Of a stretch of 33,366 nucleotides of DNA, positions 24,852 to 32,181 are shown piece after piece; within the stretch, counting starts at the first letter, position 1; each line of letters opens with the position of its first letter. The position numbers were made by a program, and so were the translations under genes. The stretch comes from Pseudomonadota bacterium. GTDB taxonomy: Bacteria; Pseudomonadota; Gammaproteobacteria; Steroidobacterales; MnTg04. The stretch is from positions 1 to 33,366 of the forward strand of contig JACZVC010000031.1 in the NCBI GenBank assembly GCA_022572885.1, written 5' to 3'. A model generated the notes under the pieces. That model searched no databases and was not told the origin of the DNA. It worked only from the letters and a program-made list of their open reading frames with translations.

Positions 24852-24896
24852 TTCACACGGCAGAGGTCACTGGTTCAAACCCAGTATCACCCACCA
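24852..24896 (+). repeat. Duplicated tRNA-Val 3' half (candidate attR)
   Basis: This copy of tRNA-Val bases from the anticodon loop to CCA has one change (T to A in the T-loop). The sequence upstream is unrelated to the tRNA 5' half, so this is a fragment, not a functional gene. Together with 16583-16627 it brackets 8.2 kb of carbohydrate genes. Confidence 0.8.
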
Positions 24897-24905
24897 TTTT
24901 TCTCT

Positions 24906-24927
24906 AAAAAGGGGACAGATTTATTTT
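24906..24927 (+). repeat. AAAAAGGGGACAGATTTATT dispersed repeat
   Basis: Near-identical to 14313-14336. Looser copies occur at 27109-27127, 29734-29757 and, inverted, 30767-30790. Found only between or at the ends of genes. Confidence 0.7.
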
Positions 24928-24968
24928 TTACTGTGGGCGCGGCTTTAGCCGCGATTGGCGTCCCAATC

Positions 24969-24982
24969 GGGTCTGAAGACCC
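24969..24982 (+). repeat. REP-like hairpin GGGTCTGAAGACCC
   Basis: Variant of the GGGCCTGAAGGCCC hairpin with a compensatory pair change (C-G to T-A). Preceded by a second small hairpin, GCGGCTTTAGCCGC (about 24942-24955), in the order typical of REP-like units. Confidence 0.65.
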
Positions 24983-25006
24983 TCGTATGGTGTGCTTTTG
25001 CTTCTG

Positions 25007-26035
25007 CTAGTTCTCGTACTCGGCGAGCAGCGCCTGGAAGCGGGCGTCGTTGCGCAGCGCTGCAAAATGGGAACTCGTATCGATATTGGCGAAATCGTTA
25101 TAGCCGCTGGCCAGGGCGTCCGCCAACGCCGCGAGGGCCTTGTCCATGTCGCCGAGGCCTGCGTGGGCGGCAGCGATGTCGCGGAGTAGCCTCGGGCTTT
25201 CCCGTATCTTTCGTGCTACCTCGAACGGGGCCAGCGCCTTGCCGTATTCACCCTGCGCGAGATAGACACGGCCGAGCCTACGGGAGCCGCTGAGGAAAGC
25301 CGGGTTGATCCGTAACGCCTGCTCCAAGGCAGCTACGGCTTCTTCATATCGCCCCTGCATCTCCAAGGCCCATCCGAGCTGGTAGTAGTTCCACAAAAAG
25401 GTGGGATCGAGGCGGAGGGCCTCCCGTGCCGCCTGCTCTGCCTCCACCGGCTCGGGTGAATCCTTGCTGTTGAACGCCCAGGCCAGTTCCTCCCAGGCGT
25501 AGGTGTTTTGCGGGTCCAGACGGATCGCTTCGTGGAAGGCGACGATTGCCGCTGCCCACTCTTTACGAAGCCCATGGATGTCTCCCAACACCGCGTGTGC
25601 TTGGGAGAGTCCCGGGTCGAAAGCAAGAGCCCGACGAGCATATTCCTCCGCGCGCGCGAGATTATCGCCAGTCCCCTCACCGATCCAGACGTAGTAGGAC
25701 TCGACGAACGCCAACCCCACGAAGGCCAACGGGTAGGCAGAGTCGAGCGCCAGGGCGCGGTCGAAGTGCTGTCGCCCAGCATCGAGTTTCGCGGGACCGT
25801 CGACGCCGAGGTTGAAGGATTCGATCAATGCCCATCCTTGCAGGTACGCGTCGTACGCGTGCGGGTTCTCGGTGTAACGACGGCGGACGGCTGCCTCCTC
25901 CATGGGGCTCAACGCCAGATGGAGCGCATCGACGATCTTGAGCGCGGTCTCCTCCTGCACGGCGAAGACATCCTTCCGCAAAACCGAGGACATCCACACC
26001 TTTTCGTGGAAATCACCGCACTGCTGATCGCCCAA
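25007..26035 (-). pseudogene. TPR protein, probably the 5'-truncated end of a larger gene
   Basis: Up to 342 aa, of which residues from KDVFAVQEETALKIVDALHL on match the C-terminal half of larger signalling proteins. In those, a regulatory or cyclase/DNA-binding domain precedes this segment, followed by TPRs. TPR units visible: LDAGRQHFDRALALDSAYP, LARAEEYARRALAFDP, AAAIVAFHEAIRLDPQNT, AEQAAREALRLDPTF, YEEAVAALEQALRINPAF and YGKALAPFEVARK. The first 15 or so residues (MGDQQCGDFHEKVWMSS) fall inside a MITE-like repeat (25987-26090), so the original N-terminal part was replaced or deleted. The frame is still open and could give a small TPR protein, but a regular promoter or start is not apparent. 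Confidence 0.7.
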
Positions 26036-26090
26036 ACAATCAGCCAGACGGATATTTACAGGGTTTGCTCAGAAAGTCTGTGGGTGTCCT
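25987..26090. mobile_element. MITE-like repeat, copy A
   Basis: 104-bp element with 12-bp terminal inverted repeats: AGGACATCCACA at the left, and TGTGGGTGTCCT at the right (one mismatch when reversed). About 94% identical to copy B without indels. An extra copy of its right end, GTGGGTGTCCTTTGTTTTTA, follows at about 26100-26118. It has no coding capacity of its own. Confidence 0.7.
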
Positions 26091-26252
26091 TTGTTTTTAG
26101 TGGGTGTCCTTTGTTTTTATTTTATTGAAAAACTCTGTTTTCGCGGCCAATGAAGAAATCCTGGCTCCGTGGCAGCGACAGCCTTCTAGAAGAAAACCCG
26201 TTAAACCAATATGATTCCACCAACGTCTAATTGATTTCCATCGGTGGTAATT

Positions 26253-26954
26253 ATGAAGAAAATCATCCTGTTGTCTCTGCTTTTGTTAATCGCCGCGGCT
26301 GGAATCCTTGCTTATCGACATCTGGATCGTGGAAGGATGACCACGGAGCCCGTTTACACCAGCCTGCTTGGTTCCGTTTCAGAAAACGAGTTATTTTCGC
26401 CCCGTGATCCAGGCACAGTCATGGGGTTCGATCCTTCCTTTCGTCATATTGGCGGGCAGAAATTCGTGCTGTACGGAGTAGCCGATACAGAGCAACACTT
26501 CTTTGTCGAGACGACTGCCGACAATAAATTAAGGAGTCTTTACTGGATACAGTTTGAAGAGTACCTGCCGGATAATTCGCATCAATATGATTATGAGGAT
26601 TCCCCGTCTCGCCTGCGAATCAATGACTATGACTTTTACCTGGATACTGCCGCCGTTCACTTAAACCCAAAGAAAAGAAAACCTGGTACCGATGGCTCAC
26701 TCGCCAGACAATTTGTGCTAAGCAAAGGTTACACGTTTCCTGAGGATTTCGCCTATGCCCGGCTTGTTTATTTGACTGATGCATCGCGACGCAAGGAGCT
26801 GATGATAATTTTCATAGACGATCTTGCGCCACTCGGTTTGACTGCTTCGGATCTGACCGAAGATGGTGAAGAGACTGAGCGTTGGCCCGAGATAGAAAAG
26901 AAACTCCTGGATAAAATCCTTAGGACCTTGACGCTGATTCCTCATCAAAATTGA
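26253..26954 (+). CDS. Hypothetical exported or anchored protein, 233 aa, in a repeat-flanked cassette
   Basis: The ATG at 26253 (MKKIILLSLLLLIAAAGILAY) follows GGTGG by 5 bases. The N-terminus is a signal peptide or single anchor. The rest is a soluble domain with many aromatic residues: FDPSFRHIGGQKFVLYGVAD, YWIQFEEYLPD, YDFYLDTAAVH and YARLVYLTDASRRKELMIIFIDDL. Acidic and Tyr/Asp-rich stretches are frequent. No catalytic signature. It lies between two direct copies of a MITE-like repeat, so it may have arrived as a unit. Family not recognised. Confidence 0.75.
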   Translation: MKKIILLSLLLLIAAAGILAYRHLDRGRMTTEPVYTSLLGSVSENELFSPRDPGTVMGFDPSFRHIGGQKFVLYGVADTEQHFFVETTADNKLRSLYWIQFEEYLPDNSHQYDYEDSPSRLRINDYDFYLDTAAVHLNPKKRKPGTDGSLARQFVLSKGYTFPEDFAYARLVYLTDASRRKELMIIFIDDLAPLGLTASDLTEDGEETERWPEIEKKLLDKILRTLTLIPHQN

Positions 26955-26993
26955 ATTCCTTTTTTCTGATTTATCGAAAACCTAGGAAAACCT

Positions 26994-27097
26994 AGGACAT
27001 CCACACCTTTTCGTGAGAATCATCGCACTGCTGATCGCCCAAACAATCAGCCAGGCGGATATTTGCAGGGTTCGCTCAGAAAGTCTGTGGGTGTCCT
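26994..27097. mobile_element. MITE-like repeat, copy B
   Basis: Second 104-bp copy, in the same orientation as copy A and exactly 1007 bases downstream. About six substitutions differ (for example GTGGAAATCACC versus GTGAGAATCATC). Ends are AGGACATCCACA and TGTGGGTGTCCT. Confidence 0.7.
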
Positions 27098-27108
27098 TTG
27101 TTTTGTTC

Positions 27109-27127
27109 GAAAAGGGGGCGGGTTTAT
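27109..27127 (+). repeat. Degenerate GAAAAGGGGGCGGGTTTATT dispersed repeat
   Basis: Copy of the GGGGACAGATTTATTT family. The hipA stop codon (27124-27126) lies inside it. Confidence 0.55.
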
Positions 27128-28431
27128 TTAAAGGCTTGCAAACGCAGTACCCGCTGGATTTTATCGCGCCAGCCAGCGGGGACACCTGCCTCTTCCGCAT
27201 ATGACCGCCAACGCGACACCGTTTCCTGCACTTCTTTGACAATTGCCTCGGCGCGCCCGCGTTTCATCGAAGCCGATTTTGCACAAGCCACAAAATCAGC
27301 CAATACGAAATCGTCCCGTTTGCCGTTCATGGTCATCTGGTGACTGGCCGTCCATACACCGGACGGGTTGTAGCTGTAGGTCATGTCAAAGGCAGGCGCG
27401 AGGGACCAGTTGCCGGCTTTATCCATCAAAAAGGCGATGTTCTTGACATGGTCATCCTGGTTGCGGGCAACGACATTGAACACCATGCGGCGGAACTGCT
27501 CCTCGGTCGCATGCATGGGCAAGTCCAGTTGCCGAATCACCAGCAGTGCCTGTTCATAGGCATAGGCGCCCGCATTGTTGAAATCGTAGTGCGCCAGCGC
27601 ACCCAGCGACTGCATGTGGAGTTTCCCGCCACCGACAGGCCGGTCGAAGCGCCGGGTCATGAAGTGCTGCCGGCCGTTTTCTTCGAACAAGCGGCACTCG
27701 CTCATCGTAATGCCGCAATCCTCGGCCATTTTCCAATAGGCGTATTCGATCACCCCGTACCCTTGCGGATCTTCGAGCTCCTTGTCCTTGTTGCCTTTGA
27801 CACCGTCAAACTTGAGCAGCCAGTATTCGAACCCCTCGCCCGCCTGAACCTGGCCAGAGCGCACTTCGTTGGTCGATCGGTTCCAGGCGATCACCGCTTT
27901 GGCGCGTGCGCCACCGGCCGAGGTGCCCACCCGCAGAATATCGTTCAGCGCCTGCTCCTTGCCGGCATCGGCGAAGGAAACTCTGAAGTCGTTGCGATGC
28001 GTCAGGACCTCCGTTGCCAACTCAACCAGTTGATCGATTTGAACCTGGTTTGCCTCAAGCGCTTGCGGCCCGATCGCAGGGGAAAACTCCAGGGCGCCCA
28101 TCCCCCGTTTTCCCGTATAACAAAGCCGTTCGATGGCATTGAACGAAATCGGCTGCCGACCCTGGGTGGCCAACCAGGCATCGATCAGCGCATTGCCAAA
28201 TCTGTCCGGGAGCGAGTCCGCCAACAGGCCCGGTAATCCATAAAAGGTCTCTCGCGAGAGATCGGCAAAGGTATAAATGCGGGCGGAAAGCGGCATGGCA
28301 ATCGGCGAAATTTCGATACCGCTATCGGCGAAGGCCGCATCATACTCGAAGGCGGCCACCTGCCCGCCGTCCTCGAGCGAAACCGCGCCGATCGTGCGCC
28401 CCCAGAGTTTGACCTCGGCGACGGCGCTCAT
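27124..28431 (-). CDS. hipA: HipA-family type II toxin, Ser/Thr kinase
   Basis: Protein of 435 aa, full family length. Motifs: ETFYGLPGLLADSLPDRFGN (61-80), FNAIERLCYTGKRGMGALEF (97-116), the ATP/regulatory loop VGTSAGGARAKAV (168-180), with a Ser at 171 in the place of the autophosphorylated Ser of E. coli HipA, the catalytic loop RNQDDHVKN (323-331) and the metal-binding LAPAFDMTYS (344-353). E. coli HipA phosphorylates glutamyl-tRNA synthetase and induces persistence; HipA relatives have other synthetase targets, so GltX is a candidate but not proven. The start overlaps the antitoxin stop as ATGA. Confidence 0.95.
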   Translation of the reverse strand: MSAVAEVKLWGRTIGAVSLEDGGQVAAFEYDAAFADSGIEISPIAMPLSARIYTFADLSRETFYGLPGLLADSLPDRFGNALIDAWLATQGRQPISFNAIERLCYTGKRGMGALEFSPAIGPQALEANQVQIDQLVELATEVLTHRNDFRVSFADAGKEQALNDILRVGTSAGGARAKAVIAWNRSTNEVRSGQVQAGEGFEYWLLKFDGVKGNKDKELEDPQGYGVIEYAYWKMAEDCGITMSECRLFEENGRQHFMTRRFDRPVGGGKLHMQSLGALAHYDFNNAGAYAYEQALLVIRQLDLPMHATEEQFRRMVFNVVARNQDDHVKNIAFLMDKAGNWSLAPAFDMTYSYNPSGVWTASHQMTMNGKRDDFVLADFVACAKSASMKRGRAEAIVKEVQETVSRWRSYAEEAGVPAGWRDKIQRVLRLQAFK

Positions 28432-28778
28432 GGGTCGTCACTCCACGACCACGCCTTGCCGGTCTGCTCCGATGGTCTGCGCTTTGAGGCGCGTTGCCGC
28501 TCCTTGCCCTTGTTCCGTAGCAACGCCAGCGGGCTCGGCCCGGCTTCCGGGATCATTTGCTCAAGGCCCGGCAACAAATCCAGGACACGCAAGACCCGGA
28601 TGAAACTCGACATTTGCGCTGAAGCCCCGGACTCAAGCCGCTCTACCGTGCGTTTGGAGACGCCCGCCTGTTCCGCCACATCCGCCTGGGTCACCGACAG
28701 ATCGAGCCGGCGACGCGCAACCCGCTTGCCGATTTCGGCAAGAATGGCCTCATCTGCGAGGAGTTTGTTGATAATCAT
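28428..28778 (-). CDS. hipB: HipB-like HTH antitoxin
   Basis: I choose the ATG at 28778 (MIINKLLADEAILAEIGKRV); AAGGTGA lies about 5 bases upstream, whereas the longer start falls inside the operator. The 116-aa protein has a Cro/C1-type helix-turn-helix, VTQADVAEQAGVSKRTVERLES (about 29-50), as in E. coli HipB, and a long basic C-terminal tail (RNKGKERQRASKRRP) not present in short HipB proteins. It should bind HipA and repress the operon through the TCGTC...GACGA sites upstream. ATGA overlap with hipA. Confidence 0.92.
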   Translation of the reverse strand: MIINKLLADEAILAEIGKRVARRRLDLSVTQADVAEQAGVSKRTVERLESGASAQMSSFIRVLRVLDLLPGLEQMIPEAGPSPLALLRNKGKERQRASKRRPSEQTGKAWSWSDDP

Positions 28779-28780
28779 AG

Positions 28781-28796
28781 TCGTCACCTTAGACGA
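28781..28796 (-). promoter_or_regulatory. hipBA operator 1
   Basis: TCGTC-ACCTTA-GACGA, a perfect 16-bp inverted repeat three bases before the hipB start codon, covering the ribosome-binding region. Confidence 0.7.
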
Positions 28797-28820
28797 ATTG
28801 TACACATAATATAACTTATC

Positions 28821-28836
28821 TCGTCAATTCTTACGA
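28821..28836 (-). promoter_or_regulatory. hipBA operator 2 with -35 element
   Basis: TCGTC-AATTCT-TACGA repeats operator 1 with the same half-site spacing, 40 bp away. It overlaps a minus-strand -35, TTGACG (28822-28827). A -10 (TACAAT, 28797-28802) sits 19 bp on, slightly long. A third half-site, ATTGACGAG, lies at 28852-28860 and makes a 9-bp inverted pair with 28820-28828. The arrangement fits HipB autorepression. Confidence 0.6.
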
Positions 28837-28860
28837 GTTATAATGCATATTATTGACGAG

Positions 28861-29091
28861 ATTGAGGCGCCAGATGGGTCGAATTTCAGCGTGACTTGTG
28901 TTTATTTCGGCAATTGTGGCGAATTAAAGGGACACCTGGCTGCGGACCGATTGGTGTCCGCCCAAGAGCGGTTTCGGGCGCTATCGGCCTCCCCCATCGG
29001 GCCTGAAGGCCCTCCCACGATACTCTCCCGCCGCTTTGGGAAACCGATTCGAATCAGACGCGCGGGTTACCGGGTTGGCTGTATTCGCTTG
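28861..29091. other. Spacer between two toxin-antitoxin modules
   Basis: No credible gene; a 90-aa plus-strand frame through here includes the REP-like hairpin and is spurious. It carries one hairpin copy at 28999-29012 (GGGCCTGAAGGCCC) and a GGTGTCCGCCCAAGAGCGG word at about 28953-28971. Confidence 0.5.
28999..29012 (+). repeat. REP-like hairpin GGGCCTGAAGGCCC
   Basis: Perfect copy of the hairpin, within CATCGGGCCTGAAGGCCCTC. Identical core at 32182-32195. Confidence 0.7.
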
Positions 29092-29430
29092 TCAGATTCC
29101 GATTATCTGGTTTAACCCATCTACGATTTCCGCCAACTGCTCCGGCTCAACAGTGCCTAATTTCCTGCCAATTTTGTCCACGGACAAAGTGCGTATCTGG
29201 CTGATTTTTACCCAGGACGGTTTCGGTAATTGCCTGGATTCGAGGGGATAAGTGAGAGGAAAACGAGCTTTTTGTGGCTGGCTCGTCACGGCCATGGCAA
29301 TAACAGTGCCGGAGCGTTTGTTGAAAATATCATGGCTTAGCACAAGCACTGGCCTGCGCCCGGCTTGCTCATGGCCACGAGTTGGATTGAGTTCCGCCCA
29401 GCGGACCTCACCCCTTAATATTCGGACCAT
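29092..29430 (-). CDS. mazF: MazF/PemK-family endoribonuclease toxin
   Basis: Protein of 112 aa, normal family length. Motifs: [19 protein letters not shown] (6-24), [42 protein letters not shown] and the final [14 protein letters not shown]. These correspond to the PemK/MazF barrel, including the conserved Arg and Thr/Ser region of the RNA-cleavage site. It would cut mRNA at short sequences when freed from the antitoxin. It begins inside the last 16 bases of the antitoxin gene, so the two are coupled. Confidence 0.93.
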   Translation of the reverse strand: MVRILRGEVRWAELNPTRGHEQAGRRPVLVLSHDIFNKRSGTVIAMAVTSQPQKARFPLTYPLESRQLPKPSWVKISQIRTLSVDKIGRKLGTVEPEQLAEIVDGLNQIIGI

Positions 29431-29657
29431 TCAGACAAATCCTCCGTCAGGCCTTCCTCTGCCAAAGCCTTTTCATCCTCCGGATCCAGTCTTGCACATT
29501 CCTCGGCCAGAAGACTGCGATTCAAACGAGTCAGTTTTTCTTTTACCGCCTCTTGAATTGCGCGACTGCGATTGGGAAACACGCGTTTTTTCACCAACGC
29601 ATCAACCTCGGCCAACAAACCGGATTCCAACGTGATTGCGATTTTGCTACTGCTCAT
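29415..29657 (-). CDS. mazE: Ribbon-helix-helix antitoxin partner of MazF
   Basis: Protein of 80 aa. Residues 4-45 form a CopG/RHH DNA-binding domain ([39 protein letters not shown]); the acidic C-terminus ([20 protein letters not shown]) is suited to wrap the toxin. GGAGG lies 7 bases before the ATG at 29657. The RHH type differs from the AbrB-fold MazE of E. coli, so the symbol is by role rather than strict homology. Controlled by the palindrome at 29672-29692. Confidence 0.88.
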   Translation of the reverse strand: MSSSKIAITLESGLLAEVDALVKKRVFPNRSRAIQEAVKEKLTRLNRSLLAEECARLDPEDEKALAEEGLTEDLSEWSEY

Positions 29658-29671
29658 GCGAGGCCTCCATT

Positions 29672-29706
29672 AGTATGATTATTGGTCATACTTTTAGATT
29701 CGTCAA
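29672..29706 (-). promoter_or_regulatory. mazEF promoter with operator palindrome
   Basis: On the minus strand, -35 TTGACG (29701-29706), a 17-bp spacer and -10 AATAAT (29678-29683). The inverted repeat AGTATGA-N7-TCATACT (29672-29692) covers the -10 and part of the spacer, so binding by the RHH antitoxin would block RNA polymerase. Confidence 0.75.
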
Positions 29707-29733
29707 GGAGCATAAATAGCGCATTCAGGCAGG

Positions 29734-29757
29734 AAAAGGGGGCGGACCTCTTTTTCT
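29734..29757 (+). repeat. Dispersed repeat, AAAAGGGGGCGGACCTCTTT form
   Basis: Relative of the GGGGACAGATTTATTT family. The sulfotransferase stop codon (29756-29758) overlaps its end. With the inverted copy at 30767-30790 it brackets the sulfotransferase gene. Confidence 0.5.
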
Positions 29758-30685
29758 ATATGAAGTTGTACTGCTTGAGTTGCTTGCGGGTCATCAGCGT
29801 AACGGCGCGGCGCCGTATTCCGGACAGTTTCTTTTCCCACTCGTCATCCAGGGTGATCGGTATTTTCCCGGTCGCGAACCGCATCGGGTTACCGGCCACC
29901 GAATGCGCCATGCTCAGTTCCGCCATGCCGGCATAAATGTGTGCCACCTGTACGGTGGCTGGGTTGACCGCAAGAACGCCGGCGACGAGGCTGGCAATGG
30001 TTGCGCGCGGCCGGTCGACCAGGTCCTCGTAGCGTAACTGCGTGCACCGGCCCGCATCGTACATGGCTGACAAAATATTATTGGCCAACCGCCATTCCAC
30101 ACCGGTACGCAGCGGATTGCCGATCGCCATGTTCTTTTTCTTCCAATGGACTTCCGGCCGCAGTTTTGTCTTCAATCTGGAAAAAGCCACCGCCCTGCTG
30201 TCGCGGACCAGGTGAACGACGTGCACATCATTGCCAAACAGTTCCTTCATGATCAACGCATAGGCCGGTTTTTTCGATGAATCGACGATTACGCGGGCCC
30301 CGGTTTTCTCGAAAATGCGGGAAACCAGGCGGCGCAATGCGTGCTTGTATTCATCGAGTCGATCCGAGAACTCCCTGGGCCTCAGGGACGGATTCAGCAA
30401 CAACGGTATGGCATTGCTTTTCTCGGCCACTTCTTGCACCCGCAAAACCCGCCTCGCATAGGCTTCCCGGGTTTCGGCCGCCGGCAGGTCTGCAACGATA
30501 TCCCGCCAGTACCCGCAGGAGCGAAACGGCGTGCCACAACCACACAACTCGTCTCCCAGCAGGCCGCGAATCCACAGGCAGCGAAGCTCGCCGACCGTGA
30601 CGAAACCGGCAATTTCGCCGAGCAGCCGGTCGAGCAAGGTGCTGCCGCTGCGGCTATGCCCGGCAATTAATATTATTTTTCTCAT
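29756..30685 (-). CDS. PAPS-dependent sulfotransferase
   Basis: Protein of 309 aa. The 5'-phosphosulfate loop is HSRSGSTLLDRLL (10-22), and the 3'-phosphate motif is VHLVRDSRAVAFSR (157-170) with the conserved Arg and Ser. A Cys cluster, CGCGTPFRSCGYW (48-60), is typical of a sulfotransferase subfamily near polysaccharide gene clusters. It transfers sulfate from PAPS to a hydroxyl or amine, here plausibly on a surface or secreted glycan. The acceptor is unknown. The ATG at 30685 lies behind an A-rich stretch without a clear ribosome site. It is flanked by dispersed repeats rather than joined to manB. Confidence 0.9.
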   Translation of the reverse strand: MRKIILIAGHSRSGSTLLDRLLGEIAGFVTVGELRCLWIRGLLGDELCGCGTPFRSCGYWRDIVADLPAAETREAYARRVLRVQEVAEKSNAIPLLLNPSLRPREFSDRLDEYKHALRRLVSRIFEKTGARVIVDSSKKPAYALIMKELFGNDVHVVHLVRDSRAVAFSRLKTKLRPEVHWKKKNMAIGNPLRTGVEWRLANNILSAMYDAGRCTQLRYEDLVDRPRATIASLVAGVLAVNPATVQVAHIYAGMAELSMAHSVAGNPMRFATGKIPITLDDEWEKKLSGIRRRAVTLMTRKQLKQYNFI

Positions 30686-30743
30686 TCGGTTTTTTTTCGT
30701 TTTCCTAAATCAAGCATAGGACAAAACAAGGACCTTTCCCATC

Positions 30744-30757
30744 GGGCCTGCAGGACC
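30744..30757 (+). repeat. REP-like hairpin, variant GGGCCTGCAGGACC
   Basis: Copy of the intergenic hairpin with changes in the loop and 3' arm. Confidence 0.55.
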
Positions 30758-30766
30758 TCCTACAAC

Positions 30767-30790
30767 AAATAAATCTGCCTCCTTTTTTCT
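30767..30790 (-). repeat. Dispersed repeat, inverted copy next to manB stop
   Basis: On the minus strand reads AGAAAAAAGGAGGCAGATTT followed by ATTT. The manB stop codon (30789-30791) overlaps its edge. Confidence 0.6.
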
Positions 30791-32138
30791 AGCTCATCAG
30801 CTCCAGCAATTCCTCGGTCCGCGCCTCCATCAGGGCTTTGTCGCCACGGCTTTCGACATTCAACCGCACCAGCGGTTCGGTGTTGGACGAGCGGATATTA
30901 AAACGCCATTCGGCAAACTCCATGCTCAGCCCGTCGATGTGATCCACGGCGATGGCGTCGGCGGCGTAATGGGCCTGCAGTTTTTCCATGACCGCAGCCG
31001 CATCGTCGATCTGCCGGTTGATCTCGCCGCTGGCCGGGAACCGCGCCACCCGGTCGACCACCAGGGCGGACAGACTCTTGCCGCTGGTCGATATCAGTTG
31101 CGCCACCAGCAGCCACGGCAGCATGCCGCTGTCACAGTAGGCGAAATCCCTGAAATAGTGATGCGCGCTCATTTCACCGCCATAGACGGCGTTTTCCGCG
31201 CGCATCCGCTCTTTGATAAACGAATGCCCCGATTTGCTCATCACCGGTACGCCACCGCTGGCCTCGACGATAGCCACCGTGTTCCAGGTCAGCCGCGGGT
31301 CGTAAATAATCGATGCACCGGGCTGGGCTTGCAAAAACACCTCGGCCAGCAGACCGACGATGTAATAACCTTCGATGTATTGGCCCAGCTCGTCGAAGAA
31401 GAAACAACGGTCAAAATCACCGTCCCAGGCGACGCCTAAGTCGGCCCCGGAGGAAATCACCGCATCGCTCGTGCTCGGCCGGTTCTCCGGCAGCAGCGGG
31501 TTCGGAATGCCGTTGGGAAAATCGGCATCCACCTGATGATGCACGCGGACGAATTCGAACGGCAACAACGGCGCCAGCCGGTCGATCACGGCGCCGGCGC
31601 CGGCATTGCCCGGGTTGCTGACAATTTTCAGCGGCTTCAAATCGTCTGTGTTGACATAGCCCAGCAGATGCTCGATGTAGGCATCGGCAATATCGATCGG
31701 CGTGGCCGCCGATTCCGCCCCGCCGGGGTCCGTCGAATCGTCCGACTCGGCCAGGCGGCGGATGTCCTCGAGCCCGGTATCGGCGCTGATCGGCCGCGAG
31801 TCCTCGCGGACGAATTTCAGCCCGTTGAAATCGATCGGGTTGTGGCTGGCGGTGACCATGATCCCGCCATCCATGTGCTCGTGGAAGGTCGCGAAATAGA
31901 TCTGCTCGGTGCCGCCTTCACCGATGTCGAAAACCTGCACGCCTTTGCTCACCAGACCGCGGGTCAGCGCCTGGCACAGTTCCTCACTGGTATGACGGAT
32001 ATCGCGACCGACGACGATGCGCCCGGGTTGCAAGTAGTCGGCAACCGCGCGCCCGATCCGGTAACAAATATCGGCATTGAGCTGGTCGGGGACGCGACCG
32101 CGGACATCGTAGGCTTTGAAACAGGTGATTTTTGCCAT
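30789..32138 (-). CDS. manB: Phosphomannomutase / phosphoglucomutase
   Basis: Alpha-D-phosphohexomutase of 449 aa, full length. The active-site phosphoserine is in TASHNP (96-101, Ser98), the metal loop is DGDFDR (239-244), the sugar-binding loop is GEMSAHHYF (321-329) and the phosphate-binding loop is RSSNTEP (416-422). It interconverts Man-6-P and Man-1-P in the cytoplasm, feeding GDP-mannose synthesis by the product of manC encoded 66 bases upstream on the same strand. It may also return GH130-derived Man-1-P to glycolysis via Man-6-P. N-terminal FKAYDVRG is typical. CpsG and AlgC are synonyms in other species; substrate preference is not decidable here. Confidence 0.95.
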   Translation of the reverse strand: MAKITCFKAYDVRGRVPDQLNADICYRIGRAVADYLQPGRIVVGRDIRHTSEELCQALTRGLVSKGVQVFDIGEGGTEQIYFATFHEHMDGGIMVTASHNPIDFNGLKFVREDSRPISADTGLEDIRRLAESDDSTDPGGAESAATPIDIADAYIEHLLGYVNTDDLKPLKIVSNPGNAGAGAVIDRLAPLLPFEFVRVHHQVDADFPNGIPNPLLPENRPSTSDAVISSGADLGVAWDGDFDRCFFFDELGQYIEGYYIVGLLAEVFLQAQPGASIIYDPRLTWNTVAIVEASGGVPVMSKSGHSFIKERMRAENAVYGGEMSAHHYFRDFAYCDSGMLPWLLVAQLISTSGKSLSALVVDRVARFPASGEINRQIDDAAAVMEKLQAHYAADAIAVDHIDGLSMEFAEWRFNIRSSNTEPLVRLNVESRGDKALMEARTEELLELMS

Positions 32139-32181
32139 CAGAAATTATTGTCCCGCCAGTTTCATCTTGCGAACGCCCATC

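Noticed and set aside
24852-24896. Second functional tRNA-Val gene
   Set aside because: Only the 3' half is present; upstream bases cannot form the acceptor or D-arm.
28843-29115. 90-aa plus-strand frame after the hipBA operator
   Set aside because: It runs through a REP-like hairpin and the 3' end of mazF, has no ribosome site and reads as low-information protein.
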